Shown: positions 10,131-19,639 of the stretch, piece after piece
How the letters are laid out: each line of letters starts with the position of its first letter
Position numbering within the stretch: position 1 is the stretch's first letter
Assembly (NCBI RefSeq): GCF_026914265.1
Contig: NC_069126.1
Coordinates: 75,829,232 to 75,893,231, forward strand
DNA: 64,000 nt
Source of the DNA: Mya arenaria
Lineage: Eukaryota > Mollusca > Bivalvia > Myida > Myidae
Direction: 5' to 3'
Translations under genes and position numbers: made by a program
The notes under the pieces: generated by a model
Databases searched by the model: none
Told to the model about the DNA's origin: nothing
Seen by the model: the letters and a program-made list of their open reading frames with translations, nothing else

Positions 10131-10625
10131 ACATTTTACTCTCTTTATGACAAATCGACTCACAAATTTAAGCAAACCAGGTGACGATGTACAAGTATTT
10201 TGGGGTGACGAGCTTTTTGGTTCGCTCGCCCGACCAAACAAAAACACTTTTAGTATATATATAAGTCTTTTTGTTTGGCCGGGCGAGGTAACCAAAAAGC
10301 TCGTCACCCCAAAATACTTGTACATCGTCACTTTGTGTGCCTAATTTTGTGAGTCAACTAAATCGTTCTAAATTCAATGTAAAAAAAAGTTTCATAAGGG
10401 GGGTACTCAGTGTGAAAAAACTACATCGCTTAAACGCAAATGCGCTTTGGTAAGTATATAGCTAAAAAACGAATGCGCTATGGTGAAAATCCAAAGTCAA
10501 AAATTTTGAAAAAATTGAAAAGTTGTCAAATAAATCATAATTTTAAGCACATTGTTAGTGTTCTGCTCTATCATTTGTAAATCAAAACTGAAAGAATGGT
10601 TTATATGTTTTGAGACTAAGCATTT
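9950..10625. repeat. Segmental duplication, copy A
   Basis: About 670 bp nearly identical to 11835-12490. It covers tandem units, a palindrome, and a tail with ACTACATCGCTTAAACGC and AATGCGCTATGGTG. By eye identity exceeds 90%, so the duplication is recent. This copy lies in intron 3 of the spliced transcript. Confidence 0.75.
10157..10355. mobile_element. Palindromic element (MITE-like), copy A
   Basis: Outer ends GACTCACAAATTT and AATTTTGTGAGTC; inner arms from GTGACGATGTACAAGTATTT (10181) to its complement ending 10331. The core contains CGCTCGCCCGACCAAAC on one side and GTTTGGCCGGGCGAGG on the other, around an AT loop. The frame through it encodes WGDELF, a motif also seen at the C-terminus of the ORF at 18848-19411. 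Confidence 0.65.
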
Positions 10626-11115
10626 ACAACTCACTGCAAATATTCTTTGGTGGTCAAAGACTTAATAGAAGTTAATTAGCCAGTGTTCATATTTAGTAAA
10701 TGAAAATTAGTGAGTTGAAGCTTATATTGTTAAGTTTTATTGTATATCATCTGGCAGGGATAACAAGATCATTTAAGATTCATGTTTTTGGTGGCAAACA
10801 AATTGAACAAGTATTGTTCTTATTTTACTCACTCATTGATGTTTTCATTTTTCAACAGAAATGTTTTGTTTTTTCAGCTCTGTATGGCTGGTCTGACCTC
10901 AGTGGAAGTTGTTCGTTTAAATGGTTTCGGGACATTGAAGTAAAACAACACGAGGTAAAATACAAAGTGCTTATTTATTTTTTAACTTGTTCATCCAGTA
11001 GTATATGATAAAATGTTTTTGAACTTGTTCATCCAGTATTATATGGTACATACAACAATAATGTAGAATATTAAATCACTGAGTTGCGGCTTCTCTGAAC
11101 AAACATCTGTTCACT

Positions 11116-11397
11116 TTATGTCCACAGTTTTTTGAGAAACAAACAGGGCATCTGTAAGGGCTGCCTGTTTGCTTCAGATTCCCAGTCCTCCTCGCTGATG
11201 ATTTCTGAAGTCCTTACGCAGTCACCCCAGTCTTCAACCTCGGTTTGTACAGGTGATAATGTTTTTGAACCATAGTTCATTGTCATGTCATTGGAATTGT
11301 TCAGCTGCTCCAGTTCTGACTGTAACTCTGTTTTGAGTACAGCAAGTCTAGCCTCAAGAATGGCAATTCTTTTAATTTTGCGGTTAAGTCTCTCCAT
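11116..11397 (-). CDS. Small coiled-coil/acidic protein (93 aa)
   Basis: ATG at 11397 (MERLNRKIKRIAILEARL) begins a basic then Leu-rich heptad region of about 35 residues. An acidic part follows with EDWGDCVRTSEIISEEDWE. The WGD tripeptide in an acidic tail recalls MNWGDELFD of the ORF at 18848-19411, so the two may be distant relatives. It lies in intron 4 of the spliced transcript, on the opposite strand. Confidence 0.4.
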   Translation of the reverse strand: MERLNRKIKRIAILEARLAVLKTELQSELEQLNNSNDMTMNYGSKTLSPVQTEVEDWGDCVRTSEIISEEDWESEANRQPLQMPCLFLKKLWT

Positions 11398-11539
11398 TGT
11401 ACAGATCATAAATTGCTGTAGGTTTCAAGTTTTGTAATGATATTAAGTATGCGTTACATATTAAATATGCACAAAAATAATGCATTCGATCTGCATTTCA
11501 CAAGTGTAAAACATCACAAATGAATGGTATTTCAATCTA

Positions 11540-12010
11540 CTTTTTTGTCAAACCATATGACATTATTTGTTCATTAGTAAAACAAATTGATGAATATCAA
11601 AGCGATTCATGATACTGAGCATTTATTAAACATTTCACTTTATTGTTTGTCAAACCAAATGCTAAGTGTCAAATCGATTCATGACACTGAGCATTTATCA
11701 AACATTTCACTCTATTATTTGTCAAACCAAAAGATGAACGTCAAATTATTTACAGATGCTAAGCAGTTTATCATACATTTCACTTTATTATTTGTCAAAC
11801 CAAATGCTAAATGTCATGTCTTGAATCGATTCATGATATTTAGCATTTGTCATACATTTCACTCTATTATTTGTCAAACCAAAAGATGAATGTCAAATTA
11901 TTTACAGATGCTAAACAGTTTATCATAAATTTTACTCATTTTATTTGTCAAACCAAAAGATGAATGTCAAATTATTTGAAGATGCTAAGCATCTTATCAT
12001 ACATTTTACT
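11540..12010. repeat. ~75-bp tandem repeat, second block
   Basis: About six units, each with TTTGTCAAACCAAA, GTCAAAT(C/T), a GATRCTRAGCA core and CATTTCACTYTATT. Spacing between GTCAAACC starts is 73-80 bp (about 11547, 11649, 11722, 11792, 11873, 11948). It adjoins the palindrome at 12027. Confidence 0.7.
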
Positions 12011-12490
12011 CTCTTTATGACAAATCGACTCACAAATTTAAGCAAACCAGGTGACGATGTACAAATAATTTAGGGTGACGAGCTTTTTGGTTACATCGCC
12101 CGGCCAAACAAAAAGACTTATATATATACTAAAAGTGTTTTAGTTTGGCCGGGCGAGCGAACCAAAAAGCTCGTCACCCCAAAATACTTGTACATCGTCA
12201 CTTTGTGTGCCTAATTTTGTGAGTCAACTAAATCGTTCTAAATTCAATGTAAAAAAAGTTTCATAAGGGGGGGTACTCAGCGTGAAAAAACTACATCGCT
12301 TAAACGCAAATGCGCTTTGGTAGGTATATAGCTAAAACGCGAATGCGCTATGGTGAGAATCCAAAGTCAAAAATTTTGAAAAATTTGAAAAGTTGTCAAA
12401 AAAATCATAATTTTAAGCACGTTGTTAGTGTACTGCTCTGTCATTTGTAAATCAAAACTGAGAGAATGGTTAATATGTTTTGAAATTAAG
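11835..12490. repeat. Segmental duplication, copy B
   Basis: Second copy of the segment at 9950-10625, in intron 4 of the spliced transcript. Flanks match copy A in the same orientation, whereas the centre of the palindrome is inverted relative to copy A. Confidence 0.75.
12027..12225. mobile_element. Palindromic element, copy B, with flipped core
   Basis: Same arms as copy A at 10157-10355, but the core between the arms reads as the reverse complement of copy A: here GGTTACATCGCCCGG comes first and GGCGAGCGAACC last. The outer flanks stay in the same orientation. Confidence 0.7.
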
Positions 12491-13163
12491 CATTTATCAT
12501 TTTTGTAAAAATCCAATGTTATAAATGAAACCAAAATTTACCAGAGTAAACATTAATGTGCTATTGTATGTAAGAATGTTTCGTCTTTTACACGTTTCAT
12601 TTCATTTTTTCAGATGAGATGCCATACACAGGGGATCCGACAGAAGACAGCAGACAGAGTTCGTCGATCTATTTGAAATGTCATTGTTTATTTGAAAAAA
12701 GTTACCTATCCACACTTGTTCGTTTTAAAATATTGTTTGTATTATATGTGCTTTGTACCGTTGCTTTGTTTCATCAGTAATTCTCCAACACTTGTTTTTC
12801 GTGTTTTACATGAACATTGAAAATTTAACATACATTAAATCATTTCAAAAAATAAAAATCAAATGGAGAAATACTGATTTATCTGTTTGCTTTTAATGTT
12901 TGTGCTGTCTTGCTTACCCCAGTAACGCGGGTCTTGTTTGCTATTGTGAGTACTGTTGTTATTTTTTTGGCCATCCAAAGTATTTTTCACGAAATTGGTT
13001 ACATTTTGGTCTGTCGATTTTTTTCATTGAAACCACAGTCAAACGGTTTTTTTCACTATATTTTTTTATGAGAAACAGCCAGACTTGGTCACGGCTGAAA
13101 CCGAGGAACATTTGTGATTGAACAAAATTTTAGCAGTAATGCTGCTTGTAATTCATAAATTTA

Positions 13164-13355
13164 TTAAGCTTTGGTCTTGTCATATTGATTACGATATTGG
13201 TTGGAACATAACTTGGTAAAATGGTAAACATTTTGATAGTGTGCACAAGAGCAAAATTTGCACTGCATTTTAAAATGTTTCATTTTTGTGAAATGCTGTT
13301 GACAAAATGATTTGTTTGCTCGTGCCAGCATGGGTCGACGAGATTCGTTTCTCAC
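13164..13355 (-). CDS. Small Cys/His-rich ORF (63 aa), doubtful
   Basis: Starts MRNESRRPMLARANKSF and contains several Cys, His and Lys (FCSCAHYQN, LCSNQY). A shorter minus-strand frame at about 16323-16427 begins MRNKSRRSY, because the start region belongs to the block duplicated near 16400. The partial similarity of both frames is the only support. Confidence 0.25.
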   Translation of the reverse strand: MRNESRRPMLARANKSFCQQHFTKMKHFKMQCKFCSCAHYQNVYHFTKLCSNQYRNQYDKTKA

Positions 13356-13654
13356 TGTCCTTTATGCGGCGGTTTAAGATGCGAGCCTGTTGTTTTGTCA
13401 ATGTCTATAAAGTTCAGCTTGAATGAAAATTGAAATCAATATTGCAAGATCAAGCACTTTTTAAAAAAAAAATGTTAGTCAAAAGTGTTAGAATTGTAGA
13501 TGCGTTGTGAAATACAAGTGAAATGTACTAGGCTCATTGCATTCTTAGTTTGGTTTCGAAGTGCAAAACTTCATCACAAACATTCCTCTTGAACGACCGA
13601 ACATTGATATGTGGCAATGTTTTCGTTCAACAAAATGATTCGGCAAAAGTAATT

Positions 13655-13905
13655 TAAAGGCTAGCATGAGTATGGAGGTGTCGTTAGACCAGCTTAGTAT
13701 TGGTGTAAGGTGGTGTACAGTGCCAATACTAGGAACCGCTCATGTTCACCATGTCACGCTACAGGCAATGAAAAATAGGGAGTGGCAACCTCTTTGTATT
13801 GCCGTGGTCCGACACTCCACACAGTCTTTACAATGAGAGGGGAAATATAGGCAATCGGATGCTTCTTCCTAAGTGTGCCTTGTCGAGTAACTGCCTTTGG
13901 CGTTG
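13655..13905 (+). repeat. Duplicated hairpin-rich block, copy 1
   Basis: About 250 bp, GC-richer than its surroundings, matching 16505-16765 at roughly 88-90%. It includes a stem TAGTATTGG...CCAATACTA and a stem GGAGTG...CACTCC. An ORF-like frame starts at MSMEVSLDQLSIGV. The strong conservation inside AT-rich, poorly conserved DNA points to a functional RNA or small protein, or to recent duplication. Confidence 0.6.
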
Positions 13906-14159
13906 GCTTTATTTTCAAATTTGTGAACAAATAAAACTAGGTTAGGACCACATAATAGGGTTACGATGGAAATTAGGTTTCCCTTTTAATGTTTGAAGAT
14001 AACAGCCACTGGCGTTATACTTCAAAAAATGGCTCGAAATACACAGATGTACAAAAATAATGCAAAACATGAACAGCAAATTCACAAATTCTGCTGTGTT
14101 GAAATTTAAAAAAATCAAACATGAGATTGTATGAAAAAGCTTCTTTTTTATTTTCAAAC

Positions 14160-15800
14160 AATTGAGATATCACAATCATTAGCCATATGTACAAAAATAA
14201 TGCAACTCTGAATTATAATTTCATGCTCTCAACAAAAAATATGCATCGAAAATTGTGAAATATTGTGAAAATCTAGAAGTTGACGAGAGATCTCAAGATT
14301 TCAAAAACGAACTATAGGCTTTATTTCACACAATATTTCATGAAAAAAATATCAAATCTTCATAATGTTCAAAATCTAGAAATTAACGAGGTATCTCAAG
14401 ATTTCATAAAAAAATTATAGGCTCCATTTATTCAAAAAATTATAGGCTCATGCAAATCTTTCAAAAAATTATAGGCTCATGCAAATCTCTCAAAAATTAC
14501 AAATTTCACAATCATAAGCAATATGCATAAAAAAATGCAGCATCAAGTCCATGAAACATGAAAAATTGATATCTTTCTGAGACTGGCGTTCACACAAGGT
14601 CTCATGAAAAAAATCAAATCTTCATATTGTTGAAAAATTATAGGCTCATACAAATCTCTCAAAAAATTACAAATCTCACAATCATAAGCCATACCTTCAA
14701 CATTTGTGCTCTGAAACTAGCGTTCATACCAGTTTTCATGAGAAAAAAATTAAAATCTTCATATTGTCGAACATCTAGAAATTAACGCGTGATCTCAAGA
14801 TTTCAAAAAAAATTTATAGGCTTCATTTATTCAAAAAAATTATAGGCCCATGCAAATCTTTCAAAAAATTATAGGCACATGCATATCTCTCAAAAAATTA
14901 CAGATCTCACAATCATAAGCCATATGCACAAAACATGCAGCTAAGTCCATGAAACATGAAAAATTGATATCTTTCTGAGACTGGCGTTCACACAAGATTT
15001 CATGAAAAAAATCAAATCTTCATAATGTTGAAAAAATTATAGGCTCATGCAAATCTCTCAAAAAATTACAAATCTCACAATCATAAGCCATATGCACAAA
15101 ACATGCAGCTAAGTCCATGAAACATGAAAAATTGATATTTTACTGAAACTGGCGTTCACACAAGATTTCATGAAAAAAATAAAATCTTCAAAATGTTCAA
15201 ATTCAACAAATCGACATTTGCAGCAAATCTCTCAAATCTCACAATCATAAGCCATATGCACAAAAATGCAGCATCAAGTCCATGAAACTTGAAAAATTGA
15301 TATCTTTCTGAGACTGGCGTTCACACAAGATTTCATGAAAAAAATAAAATCTTCATAATGTTCAAATTCAACAAATCAACATTTGCAGCAAATCTCTCAG
15401 ATCTCACAATCATAAGCTATATGCACAAAAAACACCAAGTTCATGAAACATGAAAAATTGGTATCTTACTGAAACTGGCTTTCACACAAGATCTCATGAA
15501 AAAAATCAAATCTTCATAGTGTTGAAAATTATAGGCTTCATTTATTCAAAAAATTATAGGCTCATGCAAATATCTCAAAAAATTACAAATCTCACAATCA
15601 TAAGCTATATGCACAAAAAACACCAAGTCCATGAAACATGAAAAATTGATATTTTACTGAAACTGGCGTTCACACAAGATTTCATGAAAAAAATAAAATC
15701 TTCATAATGATCAAATTCAACAAATCGACATTTGCAGCAAATCTCACAGATCTCACAATCATAAGCTATATGCACAAATTCCACCAAGTCCATGAAACTT
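14160..15800. repeat. AT-rich tandem array, ~165-230 bp units
   Basis: About nine units each contain CACAATCATAAGC, CATATGCACAAA, AAGTCCATGAAACATGAAAA, TGAAACTGGCGTTCACACAAG and CTTCATAATGTT. The anchor CACAATCATAAGC (with small variants) recurs near 14172, 14507, 14676, 14908, 15077, 15240, 15406, 15593 and 15756. No coding frame is conserved between units. Arrays of this kind serve as origins or enhancers in some DNA viruses, but a plain satellite is equally possible. Confidence 0.7.
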
Positions 15801-16025
15801 GAAAAAAATGATATTTTGCTGAAATTGATTTCACATAATCTTCATAGAAAAACTACTTCATTCACAGATTTCAAAATCTCGAGCCATTTGTACAATAATA
15901 ATGCGGAATCAAGTGATAATTCTGGAACTATTTCATATGAGCGTATAAATAAAAACGGTAAAAAAAATAGTCCTAACCATTTATGCACAATTATAATGCG
16001 ATGCGCATTAATTTTGGCCATCGGG

Positions 16026-16033
16026 TATATAAG
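16026..16033 (+). promoter_or_regulatory. TATA box (TATATAAG)
   Basis: A canonical TATATAAG preceded by GCCATCGGG. The predicted start is some 28-30 bp downstream, near 16055-16060. It stands between the AT-rich array and the hairpin-rich region that ends at a poly(A) signal at 17527. Confidence 0.45.
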
Positions 16034-16056
16034 CTCCACATTTTTCAATATTCGTC

Positions 16057-17550
16057 ATTCCAGTAGCAAGCTCTTAGCTCAGAAGTGCTGTTAGTCTGCT
16101 GGGAGCCCAAAGTGGGTTTGAACTTCTCAGATTTCTCCTCGCACTATGAACTTGGTGCATCAGAGATACAGAGAAAATATCTGAGAGGTTTTTTGACCTT
16201 TTGGTTTGAACATGAGAACCGTATGTCGCGATACCTCATAGTTTTTCGCTCTTGAGTCTGGCCAGCTCATGTTGTCGATCACTTTGACATCGCCTGACGA
16301 ATACGATCATTCTCTGTGATAACCATTAGATCATATACAATTCAAAAGCGATTTTGGCAAGTGATTTGTCATTTGCGTCTGGTAGCATGAGCATAGAAGT
16401 ATAGCTTCGACGAGATTTGTTTCTCATTGCTCAATATGTTACGGTCTTGGATGCAATGCAATGATTTTGTCAACTTCGCAAAAACATTTTGGCAAAAGTA
16501 AAATTAGAGAGGCTACCATGAGTATGGAGGTGTCGTTAGACCAGCTTAGTATTGGTGTATGGTGATGTACAGTACCAATACTAGGAACCGCTCATGGTCA
16601 TCATGTCGCGCTACAGGCAATGAAAAATAGGGAGTGGCAACCTCGATGTATCGCTGTGGTCCGACACTCCACACAGTCTTTACAAAGAGAGAGGAAAACA
16701 CAAGCAATCGGATGCTTATTCCTAAGTGTGCCTTGTCGAGTAACTGCCTTTAGCGCTGCCTCAGTTTTTTTCAAAATTCAAAATTCAAACTTCAATCGCT
16801 TCTTTGCTCATAAGTTGCGATACATAAAAGGAAATGCTTTCTGAGATTAAAGTTAGCATTTCCTGCCTGCAAGTAAAGCGAGCAAATATGCCTCTATGTG
16901 CTTAAGAGGTGTGTTTGAAAGTGAACTCTGTAGCCTTCTCTTAGATCAAAAGAGAAATAAGTCTACGAGTTTTCGAGCCTAGCTTGTGGTTTTGGGTACT
17001 TGAAGTTGATCGCATATTTCCAATCGTTCACTGATCGATCTATGCGGCTGTAGCACTCGATTCTTGCTTCAGTATAGCCATTCATGTATCTGAGATCATA
17101 AGTTCGGCGTTGTGCCTACAACGAGTCAGCAATACCCCGTTTGTTACACCCGAGTAGTCCAGCACTCTACATTATAGGTGTAACAAATTGTAGAAGGTCG
17201 CCTGGAAGGCCTCTAATGGGTGCTGATTTTGCGTAGTGTATGACACTAGGAAAATAGGTTTCTGGCTCAGAGTTACCATTTTCCGATCTCGCTGATGCCG
17301 TGGGTAACCTGACCAATGCCAGTCACAAGTCTGGATGAAAAACAGGGAGTGACCACATTGCATAACAAAAATACTTTTCATATTGAATGTTTGACATTAT
17401 AACAATTGTAAACATTTGCTTGTGTTTGATTTCATGAAAACAATTGTGTATAATTATGTATATTGATATGTTTGCAATGTTATGAATACTATGCATGTTT
17501 GTACTTTGTTATCTGCTTACATTTTGAATAAAACATAAACTGAAATTAGA
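16057..17550 (+). ncRNA. Candidate structured non-coding transcript
   Basis: Proposed from a TATA box at 16026 and an AATAAA at 17527. The segment is GC-richer than its neighbours and lacks a convincing long ORF; a 74-codon frame at 16620-16844 overlaps the duplicated block. Visible hairpins: CTCAGAAGT...ACTTCTCAG near 16080-16128, TAGTATTGG...CCAATACTA in the duplicated block, and TTTGTTACACC...GGTGTAACAAA at 17139-17189. A messenger for a small protein cannot be excluded. Confidence 0.35.
16505..16765 (+). repeat. Duplicated hairpin-rich block, copy 2
   Basis: Second copy of 13655-13905. Matching also extends upstream in patches (CGACGAGATT(C/T)GTTTCTC near 13334 and 16409). Here the block lies inside the proposed TATA-to-poly(A) transcript. 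Confidence 0.6.
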
Positions 17551-17752
17551 AGCATTAGTTGTATATGAGAAATTTTCAATAGTTATGCAACGATTGAGTG
17601 AAACAAAATTTAAGGATCATGAAGACTTTCGTCTTTTGAAATGCTTCAAACTGCAAAGCGCACTTCACTTTCACGTGAAAGCAATTTTTAAATTTCATCT
17701 CATATTTTTCAAAATCTTCAAACATAAGAAAAAACTCATGTTTCCTTTGCAT

Positions 17753-17770
17753 TATAATTTCAAGCTCTTA
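17753..17770 (+). promoter_or_regulatory. Shared promoter motif of the RING genes, copy 1
   Basis: TATAATTTCAAGCTCTTA occurs 66 bp upstream of the RING gene start at 17819 and again 73 bp upstream of the paralog at 19640. A near match (TATAATTTCATGCTCTCAA) is at about 14215. The TATAAT core and fixed distance suggest a core promoter element. Confidence 0.45.
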
Positions 17771-17818
17771 TAATCTTCACTTCTCAGTCATTTATTCATT
17801 CTTGAGTTGAAGTCAAAC

Positions 17819-18427
17819 ATGTCAGATACAACGTTAAGCTTAATTAGCAATTTGGCAGATCGTGTAAAACACTGTGAATCTGACTTGCAGCAAATAAAGA
17901 TATTCATTAGTACGCGAAGTAGCAAGCGCACTTTGGACGTGCTAAGAAAATTTCTTTCACTGCTTCACAAATGTGTGAAAATATTGCAAAATACAGCGAT
18001 TTCCATTAAACCTCCAAACAAGATGTGTAAACCGAAACAGAAGACCGGAGACCTATTGTCACAGGTTCAAAAGCTAAAAAATGACTTGAAAAATTTAAAA
18101 ACAGACTTGAACAACATTTCACAGCGCTGTGGTAGGGAGAAAGAAGTTAACATTTTGGCTGACATGCGATTAGTATCCAAGATATTTCGAAAGACCACCA
18201 CACTAGGAGACCTTCTCTGGCATCACCTCAGCATGAAAGAAGAAACGCGACAAGAGTTGCAACTACAAAACGATGAAAAAAACATTTGTCAAATTTGTGT
18301 TACGGACAAAAAGTGTATTGTGTTTACGCCTTGTGGCCATTTGACTTGTCATGAATGTTCAATCAAAACTAGTAAATGCTATTTTTGTAGAACTGTTGTT
18401 ATCGGAAAATATCAAATTTATGAATAA
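17819..18427 (+). CDS. Coiled-coil protein with C-terminal IAP-type RING (202 aa)
   Basis: Start chosen at MSDTTLSLISNLADR (17819) because the paralog starts identically; the ATG at 17807 adds four residues. Residues ~1-150 are helical and Lys/Leu-rich with coiled-coil stretches (QKLKNDLKNLKTDLNNI). Residues ~157-190 form a C3HC4 RING: CQIC, PCGHLTCHEC, KCYFC, then a short tail GKYQIYE, as in the RING at the end of IAP/BIRC proteins. By family knowledge this would be an E3 ubiquitin ligase. There is no BIR domain. A poly(A)-like signal is not obvious at the stop. Confidence 0.75.
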   Translation: MSDTTLSLISNLADRVKHCESDLQQIKIFISTRSSKRTLDVLRKFLSLLHKCVKILQNTAISIKPPNKMCKPKQKTGDLLSQVQKLKNDLKNLKTDLNNISQRCGREKEVNILADMRLVSKIFRKTTTLGDLLWHHLSMKEETRQELQLQNDEKNICQICVTDKKCIVFTPCGHLTCHECSIKTSKCYFCRTVVIGKYQIYE

Positions 18428-18847
18428 ATAGTAAAATATATTCCTCTGTACTTGTTTTCAATTTTGTTTCTTCACGGTGTTATTAATGCTATTACCTCCC
18501 TTTAAGAAGAATGAGATACTGGTTTTTAGTAGATGAAAAATATCTCGTAAAACGTTATTGTTTTCAAAATAAACAATTTGGGAACGTATGATAACTGTAA
18601 CTTAAGTATATTGGAAAATTTGTTTAGTTGCTGATACATAACTTCATGTTCAGATTTTATTTTATTTTCAAATCAAAGGCTGTGATTTTAGTCTTCGGGT
18701 ATTTTCCATTTATCGATGTGTTATTCAACAATTTGTATGACAAAATAATAATCAAAGAACGAGAAGCAAAAATAAGTGGTATGAAAGGTTTTATTTTGAA
18801 ATCATTACATAATTTACGTTTCATTGAAACAGAACATTTTTCAAAAG

Positions 18848-19411
18848 TTATACGCTGGGGGTTTCTTCGTTCGGTGTCTGGTCAAAAAGTTCGTCACCCC
18901 AATTCATTGCCACAGACAGTGTCTCATCATTATCACCAGTATCATCAGTATCGGAATGGTAACTCAAATCCCTTCTACAAACTGGGATGTTCGAATCCTT
19001 CTTGCAAACTGGGGTGTTCAAATCCCTTCTGCAAACTGGGATGCTCAAATCGCTTTTGACTACTTCATTTGTGACTCGTTGAAGAATTCCCTTTAGTTTC
19101 CGTATGTGTCGCTTGTGCTCTCTAAGCAGATGCTGTGTTTTTCGAATCGCTTTAGAAGAATGCTGGCCTTCTTGTTTTAGAAATCGTTCTAATGTTATTT
19201 TCTGCCTTCTATGTGCCATAACGACCATATTCATATTGTTGATTGTCTGTACTTTCGAACATTGTCCAAGGTATTCGAGTTCCTTTGTCAAACTTGTACG
19301 AACATGAGTTGGTACATTTTTCGAACAGTACTTGAGATATTTCTGAAGTAGTGTGTTTGTCTTGTTCTCATACTGGGGAATAGATGTGCTATATCTATAT
19401 TCGTTAGCCAT
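18848..19411 (-). CDS. Basic protein with short Cys repeats and acidic tail (187 aa)
   Basis: Starts MANEYRYSTSIPQYENKT. Residues ~60-115 are strongly basic and helical (MAHRRQKITLERFLKQEG, LLREHKRHIRKLKGIL). Then three near-copies of a ~10-residue unit, SIPVCRRDL, NTPVCKKDS, NIPVCRRDL, match a ~30-bp tandem repeat in DNA. The tail is acidic (SDTDDTGDNDET) and ends MNWGDELFDQTPNEETPSV. The WGDELF part is also encoded by the palindromes at 10157 and 12027. It lies between the two RING genes on the opposite strand. Function unknown. Confidence 0.5.
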   Translation of the reverse strand: MANEYRYSTSIPQYENKTNTLLQKYLKYCSKNVPTHVRTSLTKELEYLGQCSKVQTINNMNMVVMAHRRQKITLERFLKQEGQHSSKAIRKTQHLLREHKRHIRKLKGILQRVTNEVVKSDLSIPVCRRDLNTPVCKKDSNIPVCRRDLSYHSDTDDTGDNDETLSVAMNWGDELFDQTPNEETPSV

Positions 19412-19566
19412 CTCTCCACGTATTGCAGCTAAGGAATACCCATAATGTAGAATATGAGCTTTTATATCATACGATTAAACTTTTATAATGCACAAGTGTT
19501 TATCCAATGAAATGAGATTATGATGATCATTGTTGAAAACAAAACGAATCAGTGTTTTCATTGCAT

Positions 19567-19584
19567 TATAATTTCAAGCTCTTA
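19567..19584 (+). promoter_or_regulatory. Shared promoter motif of the RING genes, copy 2
   Basis: Same 18-bp sequence TATAATTTCAAGCTCTTA as at 17753, in the same position relative to the start codon. Upstream DNA of both RING genes is alike, so promoter and gene were duplicated together. Confidence 0.45.
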
Positions 19585-19639
19585 TTACTCGAGTTTCATT
19601 CATCAATTATTTAATCCATTCATTCAGTTGATATCAAAC

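Larger units (their letters stand above)
8650..12875 (+). ncRNA. Five-exon spliced transcript, probably non-coding
   Basis: Consensus signals define exons ~8650-8725, 9117-9205, 9642-9717, 10878-10954 and 12614 to about 12875. The donors are GTAAGTAT, GTAAGTAA, GTAAGTAA and GTAAAATA; every acceptor has a pyrimidine tract and AG; AATAAA is at 12851. Exon 2 has an ATG (MVEGSTQEST) whose frame closes after 14 codons in exon 3. Another frame is open from exon 3 through exons 4 and 5 but has no good start codon. A long non-coding RNA, or one with short upstream ORFs, fits best. Introns 3 and 4 hold two copies of a duplicated palindrome-bearing segment. This splicing contrasts with the intronless ORFs around it. 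Confidence 0.5.

Noticed and set aside
10071-10344. Mirror ORFs of 86 and 89 codons on both strands
   Set aside because: Both are read from the two strands of the palindrome and are not independent genes.
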